Source: an uncultured Mycolicibacterium sp. (lineage in GTDB: Bacteria > Actinomycetota > Actinomycetes > Mycobacteriales > Mycobacteriaceae). From it: a stretch of DNA of 36,409 nt. The stretch covers positions 1-36,409 of the forward strand of contig NZ_CALDGS010000145.1 in assembly GCF_937941905.1 (NCBI RefSeq). The letters are read 5' to 3'. Both the position numbers and the translations under genes were made by a program. Positions 1 to 7,265 of the stretch are shown here, one piece after another; positions within the stretch are counted from its first letter, which is position 1, and each line of letters starts with the position of its first letter. The notes below the pieces were generated by a model, which saw nothing but the letters and a program-made list of their open reading frames with translations, was not told where the DNA came from and made no database searches.

Positions 1-1186
1 ACCAGCTGAAGGTCAGGTCGCCGGGCAGGTTGCCGCCCTTGGCGCCGATGTAGGGCCACACCGTGCGGTCCAGCGTGATGCCGGGAACCGCGGAGAGGAT
101 GTCGCGCACCGGCGCGGCCGGGCCGACCGCGGCCCGCTGCAGCGCCACGTGCAGCCGGCAGATGTCCTCGGCGCTGCCGTACCACTCGGCGCCGTAGGCC
201 GAGCCGGGGCTGAAGGTGCGGTCCGGGTCGGGGTTGAGCGGCCGTTCGTCGGCCTCCGCGAGCAGCCGGGCGCGGTCGGCACGGGACGCGTTCTTCCACC
301 GCTCGCGCAGGTCGGGCTCGCCCCAGCCGACCGAGAACAGCTCGTGCATGGTCGGGAACGGCCGCATGCTCTCCGGGTCGTGGTGGCCGGCGGCCACCAG
401 GGCGCGCTCCACCGCCTCACGGCCCACCCGCTCGATGAGCAGGTCGGTCGCGACGTTGTCGCTCACCGAGATCATCTGCTGGGCGGCCCAGCGCACCGAG
501 ACCCGCGCCCCGGGCTGCAGCTCCTCCATCACCGTCGAGCCCAGCGCCTTGGCCCGCTCGGTGAGCACCAGTTCCTCGTCCCAGGACAGCGTGCCGGCCT
601 TGACCGCGTCGGCCACCGCGAGCAGCACGTACAGCTTGAAGATCGACGCCAGCGGCAGCGACTCGGCGGTGTTGGCGCCGGCCAGCCGGTGGCAGCGGCC
701 GTCGGCGACGCGGGCCACCTGATAGGAGTAGCGGGCGCCGGAGGCGCCCAGCACGGCGTCGATGTCGGCCCAGTCGCCGATCCGCGGCGGATGCAGGGTA
801 ACGGTGAACTCGTCGACCAGGGTGTCGCCGTCGACGCTCAGCTCGATGTCGTGCTCGGCGCCGTAGGCGTTGTGCACCCGCAGCGCGGCCGACCCGGCGC
901 CGATCTCGACGTGCTCCAGCGTGACCGGACGGTCCCACCACAGCGGGTCCATCCCGGCGATGGTCTCCTCGACCGCCTCCGGGGTGGCCAGCGTCGAGAC
1001 ATTGCCGTGCCCGATCGGCCAGTCCGAGTTGAGCATGTCCATGACCTGCTTGGCCCGCATGCCCTGAGGGGTGCCGGTCGGGATGTGCGCGCCGTAGGAG
1101 GGCGCGTCGGCGGCCGGGGCCGCCGGGCCCGACGGGTCACCGCTGCAACCGCCCGCCAGCAGGGCGAGGGCGGCGGCAGCGGCCAT
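1..1186 (-). CDS. lpqF: LpqF-like lipoprotein with serine beta-lactamase fold (partial, 3' end cut by window)
   Basis: This exported lipoprotein has a class A beta-lactamase/transpeptidase-like domain. About 395 residues are visible and the C-terminus lies beyond base 1. The N-terminus is an Ala/Leu-rich signal ending in LLAGGC, with the lipobox Cys near residue 14. The three active-site motifs are all present: S181-I-F-K, S242-D-N, and K383-G-G in place of KTG. The first ~130 residues form a separate domain before the catalytic part. The ATG at 1186 gives a signal peptide with no basic residues. A TTG at 1234, overlapping mhuD, would add several Arg, so the start is uncertain. It lies just downstream of mhuD on the same strand, as lpqF does in M. 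tuberculosis. The motifs suggest an active serine hydrolase acting outside the membrane; the substrate is unknown. Confidence 0.85.
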   Translation of the reverse strand, partial: MAAAAALALLAGGCSGDPSGPAAPAADAPSYGAHIPTGTPQGMRAKQVMDMLNSDWPIGHGNVSTLATPEAVEETIAGMDPLWWDRPVTLEHVEIGAGSAALRVHNAYGAEHDIELSVDGDTLVDEFTVTLHPPRIGDWADIDAVLGASGARYSYQVARVADGRCHRLAGANTAESLPLASIFKLYVLLAVADAVKAGTLSWDEELVLTERAKALGSTVMEELQPGARVSVRWAAQQMISVSDNVATDLLIERVGREAVERALVAAGHHDPESMRPFPTMHELFSVGWGEPDLRERWKNASRADRARLLAEADERPLNPDPDRTFSPGSAYGAEWYGSAEDICRLHVALQRAAVGPAAPVRDILSAVPGITLDRTVWPYIGAKGGNLPGDLTFSW

Positions 1187-1208
1187 CCACCGTCCGGTTC
1201 GCCGAAGG

Positions 1209-1526
1209 TCAGTTCTGCTCGGCGCCGGGGGCAACGTCGAGCACGACCTCGAATTCGAGCAGCTGCGCACCGGTGGCCACCGGGTTGCGGTGCTCACCCT
1301 TGTGTGCCTCGATCGCCGGGCCGTTGGCCCAGGCCTGGAAGGCCTCCTCGGATTCCCAGTGCGTCACCACGAAGTAGCGGTTCTCGCCCTTGACCGGGCG
1401 CAGCAGCTGGAAGCCCAGGAAGCCCGGCTGGGTGTCCACGGCGTGGGCGCGGTGTGCGAAGCGCTTCTCCAGCTCCGGCCCGGCGCCCTCGGGAACCTCG
1501 ATTGCGTTGATCTTCACGACCGCCAT
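1209..1526 (-). CDS. mhuD: MhuD heme-degrading monooxygenase
   Basis: This 105-residue ABM-fold protein (IsdG family) opens heme to release iron and, in mycobacteria, makes mycobilin without releasing CO. The residues known in M. tuberculosis MhuD (Rv3592) are all at the same positions: Asn7, Trp66 and the heme ligand His75. The length matches the family and the N-terminus MAVVKINAIEVP is typical. It is divergent from the hydrolase gene, with about 32 bases between the starts. On its strand a TAGCCT hexamer (1534-1539) stands 7 bases before the ATG, so the mRNA may be leaderless or nearly so. It acts in the cytoplasm on heme-derived iron. The call is very secure. Confidence 0.96.
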   Translation of the reverse strand: MAVVKINAIEVPEGAGPELEKRFAHRAHAVDTQPGFLGFQLLRPVKGENRYFVVTHWESEEAFQAWANGPAIEAHKGEHRNPVATGAQLLEFEVVLDVAPGAEQN

Positions 1527-1533
1527 GGCTGCC

Positions 1534-1539
1534 AGGCTA
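1534..1539 (-). promoter_or_regulatory. Putative -10 element of mhuD
   Basis: The minus strand reads TAGCCT, which fits the mycobacterial TANNNT -10 consensus. It ends 7 bases before the mhuD ATG, so transcription would begin at or next to the start codon. No clear -35 element was seen. Confidence 0.45.
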
Positions 1540-1558
1540 CCCGCTGGGCCGGATCGGC

Positions 1559-2341
1559 ATGATGACCACCATGGACGGCCGACTGCTCACCGACCGGGGC
1601 GGCCGGGGGCGCCCCCTGGTGCTGGTGCACGGACTGATGGGGCGGGGCAGCACCTGGTCGCGGCAGGTGCCGTGGCTGGCGCGGCTGGGCCGGGTCTACA
1701 CCTACGACGCGCCCTGGCACCGCGGCCGCGGGGTGGTCGACCCGCACCCGATCAGCACCGAGCGGTTCGTCGCCGACCTGGCCGACGCGGTGGCCGGTCT
1801 CGGTGAGCCGGCCGTGCTGATCGGCCACTCGATGGGCGGGCTGCACTCGTGGTGTCTGGCCGCCGAACGCCCGGAGCTGGTGGCCGCACTGGTGGTGGAG
1901 GACATGGCGCCGGACTTCCGCGGCCGCACCACCGGGCCGTGGGAGCCGTGGATGCACGCCCTGCCCGTCGAATTCACCTCGGAGCAGCAAGTGCTCGCCG
2001 AGTTCGGGCCGGTGGCCGGGCGGTACTTCCTGGAGGCGTTCGACCGCACCGAGACCGGCTGGCGGCTGCACGGGCACCGCCGGCGCTGGATCGAGATCGC
2101 CGCCGAGTGGGGCCGGCGCGACTACTGGGCGCAGTGGGCGGCGGTGCGGGCGCCGGTGCTGCTCATCGAGGCCGGCGACTCGGTGGCCCCGGCCGGGCAG
2201 ATGCGCCGGATGGCCGAGCTCGGCCACGACGTCAGCTACGTGCGCATCGAGGGGGCGGGCCATCTGGTGCACGACGACGCCCCGCAGCCCTACCGGCAGG
2301 CGGTCGAGGCGTTCCTAGCGGCGCTCGCCGAGCGCGCCTGA
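1559..2341 (+). CDS. Alpha/beta-fold hydrolase (Rv3591c-like)
   Basis: A 260-residue alpha/beta hydrolase. The oxyanion segment HGLMG lies at residues 24-28 and the nucleophile elbow G-H-S91-M-G-G follows. The likely acid is Asp207 (EAGD) and the likely base is His235 (GAGHLVH). Together these make a complete catalytic triad, so it should be an active esterase, lipase or C-C hydrolase of unknown substrate. It has no signal peptide and should be cytoplasmic. Three ATGs (1559, 1562, 1571) are close together, so the exact start is open. It is divergent from mhuD, the same arrangement as Rv3591c and Rv3592 in M. tuberculosis. Its 3' end overlaps the small opposing gene that ends at 2315. Confidence 0.88.
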   Translation: MMTTMDGRLLTDRGGRGRPLVLVHGLMGRGSTWSRQVPWLARLGRVYTYDAPWHRGRGVVDPHPISTERFVADLADAVAGLGEPAVLIGHSMGGLHSWCLAAERPELVAALVVEDMAPDFRGRTTGPWEPWMHALPVEFTSEQQVLAEFGPVAGRYFLEAFDRTETGWRLHGHRRRWIEIAAEWGRRDYWAQWAAVRAPVLLIEAGDSVAPAGQMRRMAELGHDVSYVRIEGAGHLVHDDAPQPYRQAVEAFLAALAERA

Positions 2342-2539
2342 CGACGGCCAGGCCGGGTGCCGCTCGAACCGGGCCCGGACGGCGGCGGCCTCGGCGGCCA
2401 TCCGGTCCAGGTCGCGGTCGCCGGTGGGGGGAATGCCGGGCGGTGGCCACCGCGTTGTGAACCGGTGGTGCAGCCAGGCGATGGCGCCGGAGAGCGCGAC
2501 AGGGGAGATCAGGATGGAAAGTGCCAGTGCGGTGGTCAT
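2315..2539 (-). CDS. Small predicted membrane protein, unknown function
   Basis: A 74-residue reading frame with a hydrophobic N-terminal segment (about residues 4-22: ALALSILISPVALSGAIAW). A cytoplasmic-looking tail follows, containing PPPGIPPTGDRDLDRMAAEAAAVRARFE. The tail is charged and could be helical. The codon third positions are GC-rich, as in neighbouring genes. It is divergent from the AraC-type regulator, and its start codon lies at the outer edge of the duplicated TGGCAG/CTGCCA operator, so the regulator may control it. Its last 27 bases overlap the hydrolase gene on the other strand. I do not recognise a family. It could be a real small protein or a chance frame. Confidence 0.5.
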   Translation of the reverse strand: MTTALALSILISPVALSGAIAWLHHRFTTRWPPPGIPPTGDRDLDRMAAEAAAVRARFERHPAWPSSGALGERR

Positions 2540-2611
2540 GGCAGAAATGATTCGCCCGCTCAGATCCTGCCAACAGTGGCAGAAGTGACCACTACCGCTA
2601 AGATCCTGCCA
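2539..2611. promoter_or_regulatory. Duplicated inverted-repeat operator between divergent genes
   Basis: Four half-sites alternate: TGGCAG (2539-2544), CTGCCA (2567-2572), TGGCAG (2577-2582) and CTGCCA (2606-2611). The two 34-35 base units also resemble each other as direct repeats, both opening TGGCAGAA and closing AGATCCTGCCA. The outermost half-sites touch the start codons of both divergent genes. The layout suggests cooperative binding by the adjacent AraC-family regulator, possibly with looping. This is inferred from position; no known motif was matched. Confidence 0.6.
2599..2604 (+). promoter_or_regulatory. -10 element of AraC-type regulator (leaderless)
   Basis: TAAGAT fits the mycobacterial -10 consensus and ends 6 bases before the ATG at 2611. 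Transcription should therefore start at the A of the start codon. It lies inside the second operator unit, so a bound protein there would block RNA polymerase. Confidence 0.55.
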
Positions 2612-3585
2612 TGACGATTCGCAGCGTATCGACGCTCGTGCTCGACGGGGTGTCCATGTTCGAGTTCGGCGTCGTCTGCGAGGTGTTCGGCGTCGACCGC
2701 TCCGACGACGGGGTGCCGACGTTCGACTTCAAGGTGTGCGGCCCGGAACCGGGCCGGCGGCTGCGCACCTCGGTGGGCGCCACCCTCACCCCCGACCACG
2801 GTCTGGACGCGCTGCTCGGCGCCGACCTGGTCGCCATCCCCGCCATTCCCGGCTACGACGCCGGCTATCCGCAGGACGCGCTGGACGCGGTGCGCGCGGC
2901 CTACGACGGCGGGGCCACCGTGCTGACCGTGTGCTCGGGTGCGTTCGTCGCCGGTGCGGCCGGGCTGCTCGACGGCCGGCCCTGCACCACGCACTGGCTG
3001 CACGCCGACGAACTGGCCCGCCGCCACCCGACCGCGCGGGTGGACCGCAACGTGCTCTACGTCGACGACGGCAACCTGATCACCAGCGCCGGCACCGCAG
3101 CCGGCATCGACGCCGCCCTGCACCTGGTGCGCCGCGAGTTCGGGGCCGAGATCGCCAACAAGATCGCCCGCCGCATGGTGGTGCCGCCGCAGCGCGAGGG
3201 CGGGCAGCGCCAGTACATCGAGATGCCGGTGCCGCACCGCTGTTCGGAGGGGTTCGCCCCGCACCTGGACTGGATCCTGGCCAACCTGGACAAACCGCAC
3301 ACCGTGGCCAGCCTGGCGCGGCGGGCCAACATGTCGGCCCGCACCTTCGCCCGCCGGTTCGTCGAGGAGACCGGCCGCACCCCGATGCAGTGGGTGACCG
3401 ACCAGCGGGTGCTCTACGCGCGCCGGCTGCTCGAGGAGACCGACCTCGACATCGACCGCGTCGCCGCGCGCTGCGGGTTCGGCACCGCCACCCTGCTGCG
3501 GCACCACTTCCGCCGGATGATCGGGGTCACCCCGTCGGACTACCGGCGCCTCTTCGCCCGCACCGACACCCGGCAGTCGGCCTGA
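2611..3585 (+). CDS. AraC-family regulator with DJ-1/PfpI (GATase1-like) N-terminal domain
   Basis: A 324-residue transcription factor of the GlxA/FtrA type. Residues ~5-170 form a DJ-1/PfpI-like domain with a Cys at the nucleophile elbow (VCSGAF, Cys108), usually a sensor rather than an enzyme in this family. Residues ~215-315 are an AraC DNA-binding domain with two helix-turn-helix units: about 232-251 (TVASLARRANMSARTFARRF) and about 283-302 (VAARCGFGTATLLRHHF). The start follows a -10 box by 6 bases, so the mRNA is probably leaderless. The gene is divergent from a small membrane protein across a duplicated operator and convergent with mutY. I do not expect it at this point in M. tuberculosis, so it looks like accessory DNA. 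Its inducer and targets are unknown. Confidence 0.88.
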   Translation: MTIRSVSTLVLDGVSMFEFGVVCEVFGVDRSDDGVPTFDFKVCGPEPGRRLRTSVGATLTPDHGLDALLGADLVAIPAIPGYDAGYPQDALDAVRAAYDGGATVLTVCSGAFVAGAAGLLDGRPCTTHWLHADELARRHPTARVDRNVLYVDDGNLITSAGTAAGIDAALHLVRREFGAEIANKIARRMVVPPQREGGQRQYIEMPVPHRCSEGFAPHLDWILANLDKPHTVASLARRANMSARTFARRFVEETGRTPMQWVTDQRVLYARRLLEETDLDIDRVAARCGFGTATLLRHHFRRMIGVTPSDYRRLFARTDTRQSA

Positions 3586-3634
3586 ACCGTAGCCGGGTGG
3601 CGATCCCGGCCGGACCGGTGACCCGAGCGCAGCC

Positions 3635-4501
3635 TCAATCGCCCTCGCCGGCGAGCGCGAACCGGCCGTCGGCGGTCTGCTCGACCAGCCCGTCGACCAG
3701 CAGCGAGTCCAGCGCGCGGGCGCGCTGGGCGGGGTCGACGGGCCAGGCCCGGTCCAGCTCGGTCCTGGGCACCGGGCCGGAACTGGCCCGCAGCACGTCC
3801 AGCAACCGGCCGCGGGCCTGCCGGTCGGTACCGGCGTAGCGCTGGGTGCGGCGCACCGGCGCACCGGGCGGCCGGCCCAGCGCCCGCCACCGGCAGGCCG
3901 ACAGCGGGCACGCCTCGCAGCGCGGCGTCTTGGCGGTGCACACGATCGCGCCGAGTTCCATCAGGGCGGCGGAGAACCGCGGCGCGCGCTCGTCGTCGGG
4001 CAGCAGTGCGGCCACCTCGTCGAGGTCGCGGGCGCTCGGCGGGGCGTCGGCGCGGCCGTGCACCACCCGCGTCACCACCCGGCGCACGTTGGTGTCGACC
4101 ACCGGCACCCGCTGTCCGTAGGCGAAACAGGCCACCGCGCGGGCGGTGTAGGCGCCGATGCCGGGCAGCGTCAGCAGGGTGTCGACGTCGTCGGGCACCA
4201 CGTCGTCGTACTCGGTGGCGATCACCGTCGCGCACTCGTGCAGCCATTTGGCCCGCCGCGGGTAGCCCAGCTTGCCCCAGGCCCGCAGCACGTCGGCCGG
4301 GCCGGCCGCGGCCGTCGCCGACGGGGTGGGCCAGCGCGCCACCCACGCGGTCCAGATCGGCTCCACCCGGGACACCTGGGTCTGCTGCAGCATGAACTCG
4401 CTGACCAGGATCTGCCACGGCGTCACGCCCGGCCGCCGCCACGGCAGGTCGCGCCGGGCGCGGTCGAACCAGTCCAGCAGTTCGGTGGGCGCGATGCTCA
4501 T
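3635..4501 (-). CDS. mutY: A/G-specific adenine glycosylase MutY
   Basis: This DNA repair glycosylase removes A mispaired with 8-oxoguanine. The product is 288 residues. Glu35 (VSEFMLQQTQV) and Asp136 (VVDTNV), after the helix-hairpin-helix LPGIGAYTA (112-120), are the catalytic pair. Cys188, 195, 198 and 203 make the 4Fe-4S loop, spaced x6, x2, x4; E. coli MutY has x5 in the last gap. The C-terminal ~75 residues look like a small winged-helix segment rather than the NUDIX-like 8-oxoG recognition domain of E. coli MutY, which fits the shorter length. The frame stays open upstream to 4894, but that stretch is antisense to canB. The ATG at 4501 gives the normal N-terminus. It is divergent from canB, as in M. 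tuberculosis. Confidence 0.93.
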   Translation of the reverse strand: MSIAPTELLDWFDRARRDLPWRRPGVTPWQILVSEFMLQQTQVSRVEPIWTAWVARWPTPSATAAAGPADVLRAWGKLGYPRRAKWLHECATVIATEYDDVVPDDVDTLLTLPGIGAYTARAVACFAYGQRVPVVDTNVRRVVTRVVHGRADAPPSARDLDEVAALLPDDERAPRFSAALMELGAIVCTAKTPRCEACPLSACRWRALGRPPGAPVRRTQRYAGTDRQARGRLLDVLRASSGPVPRTELDRAWPVDPAQRARALDSLLVDGLVEQTADGRFALAGEGD

Positions 4502-4556
4502 GCCGGCCGGTTCATCCTCCCCGCCGCCGGTCGTGACGTGCGGCACAATGGCGGGC

Positions 4557-5177
4557 ATGCCCAACACCAGCCCGGTGACCGCGTGGAAAGCACTCAAGGA
4601 GGGTAACGAGCGCTTCGTCGCGGGCCGCCCGGAACATCCCAGCCAGAGCATCGAGCACCGGGCCAGCCTGGCGGCCGAGCAGCGCCCCACCGCGGTGGTG
4701 TTCGGCTGCGCCGACAGCCGGGTGGCCGCCGAGATCATCTTCGACCAGGGCCTCGGCGACATGTTCGTGGTGCGCACCGCCGGGCACGTCATCGACTCCT
4801 CGGTGCTGGGCTCGATCGAGTACGCGGTCACCGTGCTGAACGTGCCGCTGATCGTGGTGCTCGGCCACGACAACTGCGGCGCGGTCAAGGCCACCCTGTC
4901 CGCGCTGGACGAGGGGGTGGTGCCGGGCGGCTACGTCCGCGACGTGGTGGAGCGGGTGACCCCGTCGATCCTGCTGGGCCGCCGCGACGGGCTGACCCGG
5001 GTCGACGAGTTCGAGGCCCGCCACGTCAATGAGACCGTGCACCAGCTGCGCAACCGCTCGATCGTGGTGGCCGAGCGGATCGAGACCGGCACCCTGGCGG
5101 TGGCCGGCGTCACCTACCACCTGGCCGACGGCCGTGCGCAGCTGCGGCACCATCTGGGTGATATCGGCGAAACCTGA
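4557..5177 (+). CDS. canB: Beta-class carbonic anhydrase
   Basis: A 206-residue beta-carbonic anhydrase interconverting CO2 and bicarbonate in the cytoplasm. Zinc ligands Cys51, His104 and Cys107 and the Asp53-x-Arg55 dyad (CADSR) are at the same positions as in M. tuberculosis Rv3588c. The whole chain is closely similar to that enzyme. An in-frame ATG three codons upstream (4548) is possible, but the start at 4557 (MPNTSPVTAWKAL) matches the family. It is divergent from mutY with 55 bases between, and the membrane protein gene follows after 49 bases on the same strand. Confidence 0.95.
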   Translation: MPNTSPVTAWKALKEGNERFVAGRPEHPSQSIEHRASLAAEQRPTAVVFGCADSRVAAEIIFDQGLGDMFVVRTAGHVIDSSVLGSIEYAVTVLNVPLIVVLGHDNCGAVKATLSALDEGVVPGGYVRDVVERVTPSILLGRRDGLTRVDEFEARHVNETVHQLRNRSIVVAERIETGTLAVAGVTYHLADGRAQLRHHLGDIGET

Positions 5178-5226
5178 CCGCGACACGCCGCGCGGATCGA
5201 GCCCTCCCGCCTGACCTGCCCTTACC

Positions 5227-6018
5227 GTGGGTGTCGTGCCCATCGACCTCGAACCGCAAGGCCCGCTCCCGCGCGAGATCTACTGGCGCCGGAGAGCCGT
5301 GGCGCTTGGCATCGCGGTTCTGGTGATCGGCATCATCGTGGCCGTCGTGGTGGTCGTGTTCAACAACAGCGGCAGCAGGTCGGAGAACACCGCCGCCGAG
5401 CAGCCGGTGCCCACCGAGGAGGCCGAGCCGGAGCCCACCCCGACCCCGTTGCCGGGGGAGGACCCGGAGGTCAAGACGCCGATCCAGCCGCCGCCGCAGC
5501 AGCAGCCGCAGACCCCGACGCCGACGACGGCCGTCACCCCGCCGCCCCCGCTGAAGGAGGGCGACGACTGCCCGGACTCCACGTTGGCGGTCAAGGGCTA
5601 CACCAGCCAGCCCCAGTACGTGCTCGGCGACCAGCCGAAGTTCACCATGGTGGTCACCAACATCGGGCTGGTGGCCTGCAAGCGCGACGTGGGCGCGGCG
5701 GTGCTGGCCGCCTACGTGTACTCGCTGGACAACCAGCGGCTGTGGTCGAACCTGGACTGCGCGCCGTCCAACGAGACGCTGATCAAGACGTTCAACCCGG
5801 GTGAGCAGGTGACCACCGAGGTGACCTGGACCGGGATGGGGTCGCAGCCGGGCTGCCCGCTGCCGCGCCAGCCCATCGGCCCGGGCACCTACAACCTGGT
5901 GGTGCAGCTGGGCAACCTGCGCTCCGCGGCGGTGCCGTTCGTCATCGCCGAGGCGGCACCACCGCCCGCACCCGCGCCGGAGGCGCCGGAGGCCCCGGCG
6001 CCCGCCCCCGGCGCCTGA
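5227..6018 (+). CDS. Single-pass membrane protein with Pro-rich linker (Rv3587c-like)
   Basis: A 263-residue membrane-anchored protein of unknown function. A short cytoplasmic N-terminus (about 22 residues ending YWRRR) is followed by one transmembrane segment at ~24-46. A Pro/Glu/Thr-rich linker spans ~55-110 and includes several PPP and QQQ runs. An extracytoplasmic domain covers ~112-240 with four Cys (CPDS, ACKR, DCAP, GCPL), which could form disulfides. The tail is again Pro/Ala-rich. The beta-rich pattern resembles an Ig-like fold, but that is only an impression. The start is GTG at 5227; a second GTG at 5236 is possible. It occupies the Rv3587c position next to canB and convergent with disA. 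Confidence 0.85.
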   Translation: MGVVPIDLEPQGPLPREIYWRRRAVALGIAVLVIGIIVAVVVVVFNNSGSRSENTAAEQPVPTEEAEPEPTPTPLPGEDPEVKTPIQPPPQQQPQTPTPTTAVTPPPPLKEGDDCPDSTLAVKGYTSQPQYVLGDQPKFTMVVTNIGLVACKRDVGAAVLAAYVYSLDNQRLWSNLDCAPSNETLIKTFNPGEQVTTEVTWTGMGSQPGCPLPRQPIGPGTYNLVVQLGNLRSAAVPFVIAEAAPPPAPAPEAPEAPAPAPGA

Positions 6019-6045
6019 GCCCCCGATCTGCCCGCCTCTCTCCCG

Positions 6046-6103
6046 CGAGCAGACGCCAACACCCCCTGTGGAGCCCGTCCCGGGGGGTGTTCGCGTCTGC
6101 TCG
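6046..6103. terminator. Bidirectional hairpin between convergent genes
   Basis: The arms 6046-6066 and 6083-6103 are inverted repeats matching at 20 of 21 positions around a 16-base loop. The sequence begins CGAGCAGACGC and lies between the Rv3587c-like gene and disA, so it can end transcription from both sides. There is no U-run, as is usual in high-GC actinobacteria. Confidence 0.75.
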
Positions 6104-6113
6104 CCGGAACGGG

Positions 6114-7232
6114 TCAGCCCAGTCGGTCGGCGATGGTGGACTCGGCCAGCTGGGACAGGCCCTCGCGGATGTGCCGGGCCCACATCGAGCCGATGCCGTC
6201 GACCGACTGCAGGTCCTGGGCGCTGGCCGCCAGCAGCCCCTGCAGCGACCCGAACGACCGCACCAGCAGGTCCACGTGGGCGAACTGCAGCCGCGGGATG
6301 CCGGCCATCGCCCGGTAGCCGCGCGCCGACAGCGAGGAGTCCTGCGCCTCCGGGGTGGACGGGTAGCCGAACACCCGGGCCAGCACGGTGGGGTCGAGCA
6401 ACTCGTTGTCGGACAGGGTGTCGAGCTCCTCGAGCGTCGCGGCGACCTGCTCGTCGCTGGGCGGGTCCGGGTTGGCGTGGTAGTCCCGCACGATCAGTTC
6501 GCGGGCCAGGTCGTTGTCGCCGACCAGCTCGTCGAGCTGCAGCTTGATCTGCCGGCCGTCGGTGCCGAGTTCGACCACCGCCGCGTCGATCTCCTGGCTG
6601 ATCCGGCGCACCATCTCCAGCCGCTGCACCACCGTCATCACGTCGCGCAGCGTGACGAAGTCCTCGATCTCGGCGGCCGAGAGCTGCCGGTTGACCTCGT
6701 CGAGCCGGGACTTGTAGCGCTCCAGCGTGGCGATGGTCTGGTTGGCCCGGGACAGGATGGTCGCCGAGTCCGGCACCACGTGCCGCTCCCCGGAGACGTA
6801 GACGGTGACGATGTTCATCGAGTGGCTCACCGAGATCACCGGGTAGCCGGTCTGGATCGCGGTGCGCTCGGCCGAGCGGTGCCGGGTGCCGGACTCGTCG
6901 GTGGGGATGGACGGATCCGGCACCAGCTGCACGTTGGCGCGCAGGATGCGCGAGCCGTCGCTGGACAGCACCACCGCGCCGTCCATCTTGGCCAGCTCGC
7001 GCAGCCGGGTGGGGGAGAACCGGACGTCCAGCTCGAACCCGCCGTCGCAGATCGCCTCCACGCTCTCGTCGTGGCCGAGCACGATCAGGGCGCCGGTGCG
7101 GCCGCGCAGGATGCGCTCCAGCCCGTCGCGCAGCGGTGTGCCGGGTGCGAGCCGTCCCAGTGTTTCGCGCAGCGTCGCCCGCGCCGGGTGCGCTCCGTGG
7201 TGTTCGGCGCGCATGCCCTGCTTGACGGCCAT
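6114..7232 (-). CDS. disA: Diadenylate cyclase DisA
   Basis: This enzyme makes c-di-AMP from two ATP and scans DNA. The product is 372 residues. The N-terminal DAC domain carries D84-G-A and R117-H-R, the active-site motifs. A helical linker (~150-300) leads to a C-terminal helix-hairpin-helix region (LQSVDGIGSMWARHI). The first ~18 residues (MAVKQGMRAEHHGAHPAR) look like a small N-terminal extension, so Met7 could also be the start. It follows radA by 33 bases on the same strand. The radA-disA pair is conserved in many Gram-positive bacteria, and RadA is known to interact with DisA. It should work in DNA-damage and osmotic signalling. Confidence 0.96.
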   Translation of the reverse strand: MAVKQGMRAEHHGAHPARATLRETLGRLAPGTPLRDGLERILRGRTGALIVLGHDESVEAICDGGFELDVRFSPTRLRELAKMDGAVVLSSDGSRILRANVQLVPDPSIPTDESGTRHRSAERTAIQTGYPVISVSHSMNIVTVYVSGERHVVPDSATILSRANQTIATLERYKSRLDEVNRQLSAAEIEDFVTLRDVMTVVQRLEMVRRISQEIDAAVVELGTDGRQIKLQLDELVGDNDLARELIVRDYHANPDPPSDEQVAATLEELDTLSDNELLDPTVLARVFGYPSTPEAQDSSLSARGYRAMAGIPRLQFAHVDLLVRSFGSLQGLLAASAQDLQSVDGIGSMWARHIREGLSQLAESTIADRLG

Positions 7233-7265
7233 ACCCTCTGCATCCCCTCCTCGTCGTGGCTGCTG

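Noticed and set aside
4502..4894. N-terminal extension of mutY
   Set aside because: It lies antisense inside canB, and MutY homology begins at the ATG at 4501.
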